From contig JACCGJ010015025.1 of the NCBI GenBank assembly GCA_013407085.1, positions 43,082 to 107,081 on the forward strand: DNA of 64,000 nt, given 5' to 3'. The position numbers were made by a program, and so were the translations under genes. Of this stretch, positions 39,801 to 45,800 are shown one piece after another. The stretch comes from Atriophallophorus winterbourni. Taxonomy: Eukaryota > Platyhelminthes > Trematoda > Plagiorchiida > Microphallidae. How positions within the stretch are numbered: position 1 is the stretch's first letter; every line of letters starts with the position of its first letter. Under the pieces are notes generated by a model. That model saw only the letters and a list, made by a program, of their open reading frames with translations, made no database searches and was not told the DNA's origin.

Positions 39801-42800
39801 AATTCCGTCAAATTATATGATGCGTACATTTAAGTCGCGTGTCACTTTCTCTGGGATGTAAGATGACTTATTTTTGTGCTTTTGGGTAGACAACAAAACA
39901 TTGGTTCTCTTCCGTTTGTACTCATATCGTAAAAGCAGCACGATCGAAATCTGAATCCCGAAAAAACCAGTGAATATGTTTTAGATAATTCGCATATGAA
40001 TGAACTGAACACAGGTATTTGAACGAAATATTCATAAATGTATGTATTTTATTACACGCAGCCCACACTCAACAAATGTGTTTTACCGCATATACATGCG
40101 CTTTGTTTGCACATGTGAATAAACCTGTTGGTTGCACTAAGATTTTCCAATATTAGCCTAAATTTCCTATCGCAGAATAAGAACGTGTTTTTTAAGCATG
40201 ATTATTCAAGCGTGTGGATAACATGAATATACTATTACCGATCAACCTTAGAAATGAAATTAAGAGGCTTCAGAGTTTTATTCGACAGATCACATTTAAC
40301 ACCAAGCATTTAATTGTTCAACTAATAAGCAAACAATATCAACGTTATTATCAGGCGCTCAAGGGATTTAACGAATAGTTTCATGTGTTTAAATCATTTT
40401 TTTTCTATTTTACGCAAGTACTTTCGATTGGGCTGCACAAATGTAAGGTTTTATATTAACCACCTTATTTTGAACTAAATGTTTCTTTTTTTACACAAAT
40501 TATTTAAAATGTTCTGCGTAAACATTTGTTGCGCTTCGTTTTGTAATTTGAACTCATATAGTGAAGTTTCAGCCCAAAGGAAATCTGCAATATAATATTG
40601 CATTTTCAAGTTTATATAAATTAGTTGTATTAAGCGCACTGGTTAAATCGATACCAGATAACCCAGAATATTTTGCTTCTGCAACGATTATCGGGAAAAT
40701 GTCATACACATTCGGAGTTATGATCTGATCTGGCAGTTTGCTTTGAATGATAGTATTTTTGGGTTTCTTTAAGTTTCTGATTAATAACGGACTCAAAGAG
40801 GATGAACTATGGACGTGTGAAATTTCGTCGTCAGATTTATTTTTATTCATAAAAGTATTCATTTTTCATTGAACGTGTCAAAGATGAACATATTTTGGAC
40901 AAAAGGTCACCTGGATCAATTTTCACAGTGAGACGTTAATATGAAGAGCAAGCAGGATAATATTAAATAGAATTAGGCGTGCATGACGTTTCTTTTACTC
41001 AAGCAAATTTTCGTGAAGATATTTCAATAAAATCATAGGTTAATATTTTATAACATTGTTCGAATCGAAAGTCTGCGCTTCTCTGACGACGCAGATATGG
41101 TTCTGTCTACAAGAGGCATCGAAATGCAACTGATTTTGTGGAGAGAATTAGAGAATGTTCAACTTGGATGATTTTCCTTATTATATTGACTTATTGTCCA
41201 TCTGAAATTTTACCGAGTGGGAAAAATGAACGAAACATTTGATAAGTTAAAAAGGTGAATTATATAAGGAGTGCTGATGCTAAAATAGCTTATATTGACA
41301 CTAAAACGTTTCGGGCAATTCTATGTAGGCAACTGATAATGGATATACGGAAATCACAGAAAAGGTTTTGGCAACTTTAGCTTCAGAACGCTTGATTTTA
41401 AGATTAGGTTTCTTAGCTGAATAGTGTCATGATTCACTAAATGTTTTTAATAGTCAAGCATAATTTAAAGAATAGTTTCTACGTAGTCTATCATTATGTT
41501 CATCTTCCGGGAATAAAACGCAGTGTGTAAACAACTGATTCAACACATCAAACCAACAACATGATAATCATAAATATATCTGAAAATGAACGTTTGTGAA
41601 ACGTAGGTTTAAATACAGTGGTATACTATCTTTCTACTACTTATTATTCCTTAATGTTTTCAGCTATCTAGATGTGGCAGTGGAAATGTGAGTCAACATT
41701 TTGTTCTCATTGATATTAGCCTCATTTAAAGTAAATTTGTTTACGCTACGAACGGCTTATATTGTTAGATCAAAACATATAATGCATTTTAAATGACTCT
41801 TAAAAACGCGATAATTTTGCGTACATACTGTTTCGAAAACAATGGGATATTTTGCACTCAAATACTGTTTTGTCAATTCCATCGGCGATATATTGACATC
41901 ACCTAATGTAGGAATAAGCTCATTTACATGCATTTTCATGCACTCGCCGGGTTTCGTGCTGTTTTCACTCCTCAGATAGGGGCGATATTAACATGATCCG
42001 CATGCGCTTAAAACACTGTCGCGCTTCAATGATAAGGTTAGATAAGGTTGGTATATATGCCAGTATAAAAGCGCAAATTGTTTGCAATTCTTTCACGGTT
42101 TAAATCGCATGCGGATTATGATCCTACTGTCACTACTTGATGAGTGAAAGCAGCACGAAACCGGTTGAGGTGAGTGTGTATGTGTGATCTAAATGGTATC
42201 ACAATTTGAAACGCGTAGATTATTTAAGACATCGCATCATGCATTTCAATATATTTTTCTTTCATAGCGAATCTTGTACCCTTATTTAACAAGTGGGAGG
42301 GGGATTTGGATAGATTTAATTGCATTCACGATTATAGCTTGGACATTTCCAGAAATTTGACTGAGTCGAACGCCATCTACGTCGTCATGAGCTTAATGTT
42401 GCAAAAATCTGTAGTACACACAAGAGTGCTTTTGAATATGAATACATCGGAGTTTCTCACGGATCTGTTCTATTTGCGCTTCAATTTCTCATCTTTATAA
42501 ATTATTTCCCTACCTGATGAGTGCAAACAGCACGATAGCGGTCGTGTGGTGTGAATGACGGAAAAGCATGCAAATAAATATTTTATTGGTCACTCTCTTA
42601 TGTCGTCAAAATGTATTCTCTTCGTGGATAATGTGAAGATGTTGATGCTAGTGAATTCAACAGAAGACCGTGAGCAAGTGGAAATGTTTTAGCTGAACTT
42701 ATCTGCATGGGATGCTGTGAGTGATGTGACATTTAACACACGAAAATACAAGTGACTCCACATTCGCCAAATTATGTCTTCGATATATCGACATTTGAAC

Positions 42801-45800
42801 TGTAACTCGTTATGGAGGTTGGTTTAGAACGACAATTTAAGTATTGATTAGTGGAATCCTGAATAGCACGATTCACTGCCAGAATGTATATAGACAGTCG
42901 GATATATTGCTCTGTTCAATAAAGTATAACACAGCACAACAATGCTAACAACGTTTTTCGCGATTTTCCGTACACCGTAAGATTGCGACGTCTAGGTCTA
43001 TGTGACGTTGCTCAAATGAGGATACGGAGCATAATTTCTCTTGTCCATAGAATTGTGTCTACCGATACACATCCAATATGGCAATTGATTCAAGTGTTTA
43101 ATGGGAAAACGACACTTGGACATATCTTATCCCATTGTATCGCAAGCTTTCATATTGACGGCCGAGTCACTTTTAACCGTACTTGCTATATTTTCTTGAA
43201 ATTCATTACCTCGACACTTGCAGGTGTTTTTGTAAATTAATTGGATTTTAACCTGAAATCCATGAAAACTTGAATACTTAAATTATGCTAATCGTAAACC
43301 TACCATAGCTGACTTGTTTCAAAAATGATGTGTTGCTTTCTGAACAAAAGTGGATGAAGAAAATATCCTCATTTGCGTGACATTTCGTCACGTACGTCCC
43401 AGACATAAAGAAAATATATTCCGCGAAAAATATAACGGTAAAAGTTGGAGCTTTACTTTATTGATGGCCGACTTTGCAGTATATTTGGTATCATGTAATC
43501 GTTTGACATAATGAGAATAATAACTCAAACATATCTAGCGTATTTGACTAATGCATTTTATGCTATTGAATTAAAAGGTTCGGTTTGGGAAATCAGCTGT
43601 GAGTTCCAACATAACATGATAATTAGGATTCCGGTTAGCTATTGCATTTATGAAAGTAAGCAATGTTTGAATGATATCATTTATCTGAGGAACAGGTGAA
43701 GTTTTAATTGAGATTTTTCTCGTCTGCGCGAAACCACCATCAATAATCGAATCCAACAGAAAGAGGCAGCTGTGGCTGGCAGAGTCTAACATTACGAATA
43801 ATCGGTGTATATGTTTTATCGAAACAGTCATTGACATATATTACTTAAAACTATTTGAAGCATAAGTCCATATATATGCGCTATGTATACTAATGTTTAC
43901 TGTTAAATTCCGGGATATTGGGAATATACTATCAATAATTTTTAGGTAGTAATGCTAAATGATGCGGCGCAATCTTGAGGCATTCAGTATGTTCGTGTGT
44001 CAATCTATACAGTGAAAACAAGGTGGCAAGTTAGACAGACTGATCTAATACCAATATGAAGGTTCGGTTTAGAATCCACTGCACTTGCCCCTTTTTAATA
44101 ATGCGTTTGAAACTGCTCTTCATTAAACCTTTGTTTGAATTGAGTAAGGATACTGTTTTTAGAATGTAACAACGTCCGAATGGTGATTTTGATATCTGCT
44201 TCGGAATCGTCGTCTAATATAAGCAGCAATCCAAATACGTGGAACAAGAAATCATTCAACTGGAGTAGCCTTCTTGTGTTATTCCCCCCGGTGTGTGTTC
44301 AGCTACTCTTTATTTTCCCGTTATATATATTTTGAGATTCATTTAAATCCTTTTAACTTGATCGCAGTGTTTTGACCGCAGATGATGTGTAAGTTTTTAA
44401 AATTGTTGTTTTACACGATCCACTTTATTTCATGATTAACTATAAAATTTTACGCATTCGTTTACAGTCGCATCATAACAGAATATACGTAAGTATACAA
44501 ACAGTAATTTAATTTATGTTGGATCTGCGTAAATAAACTTTCGTACAAATAGACAGGTAGTATGAAAAAACCAAATTTATAAGAGAACTGACTAATTCAA
44601 AGACGGTAATTATTTAAGACTTCAAGAAATTTGGTGTGGACGCAGGAAGTCGAGAAATCAATGCCTAGCAGGATTAGTAGCGGAAAATGTTTTCAGTTTT
44701 CTTGCATTTAATGAATGCATACATATGCAAACTTGTATAAAAATATACATGCATACATACGTGCATACACACATACATGCATACATGAATATATAAATAT
44801 ATACATTATGAAGGCATTCATACATACATAAATGCGTAAATTCATACATACATTAATTCATACATTTATATTCATTCATATACATACATAAGTATGCTGT
44901 TTCACTAATCTAATAATAATATTATAATTTTCGATGTATTATCGATTTGCAGTTGGTCAAAACAAAAGTAAGTGTATTAATTAAGTAAATCCTATGCGTC
45001 TGTTGCATGAATAATAATAATATTGAATAAAAATGCTTTTTGAAGCATTTCTAAAGTAAATGAACAAATACTTTGAATAAAGTGCGATATTTGAGTTTAT
45101 ATTGATGCATCAAATCGGCATTTGACCAACGCGTTTTTCAATTCATTCATTTGGCTCTTCTCCTAAATATGTACCCTTCAAGATATCCACACTTGGTTTG
45201 ATAGAAGATCTCTTTTCTTATTCAAAAGATTTTCTTTATGAATCATTCGTGCATTGTTGTTTATAAAAGCTTACTACATTTATCAGTGAATTTGTTTCGA
45301 TGTATAAAACTATTACGCCGGAAAGAGAGTATTTCAATCAAGTGTTCGCTTCCGCAAAATATTTTTTTTAAATTCGTGTTGGGCAAATCATGGCTATCAA
45401 TATTACCCCATGTACTGTGTTTCATAGTGAAGGACATCTTCATGTTTGCTATAAAATTATTTTAGAACTCTGCGACTTTCACCAATTAATGTCTCATTTC
45501 ATTACAATTTTAGTATTGAGCAATCTAGATGGAGATAGTGAGTTGTTTATAAACTGTATTCCTGTTCAACATTCATCATGCATTCCTACACAAAACTGAA
45601 TAAACTACATTCAATTTACTACAAACAGCTATCAGATCATCAGATCCATGTAAGTTGAATTGATCAAGTAATCTGAAATCATTGAAACTTATATAATTAT
45701 CGAATAATTCTATGTTTTACATCAGGAATAACGCTGAAAATGAGCTGTGAGTTATTCGTTAAATGATAACCATCAGTAAACCGTCTTCAGGATTTAAATT

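Larger units (their letters stand above)
40862..42276 (+). repeat. Inverted repeat, left arm (1.4 kb)
   Basis: Spans from ttttcattgaacgtgtcaaa through microexon 15 to the MITE-like element. Its reverse complement lies at 45,843-47,238. Confidence 0.85.
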
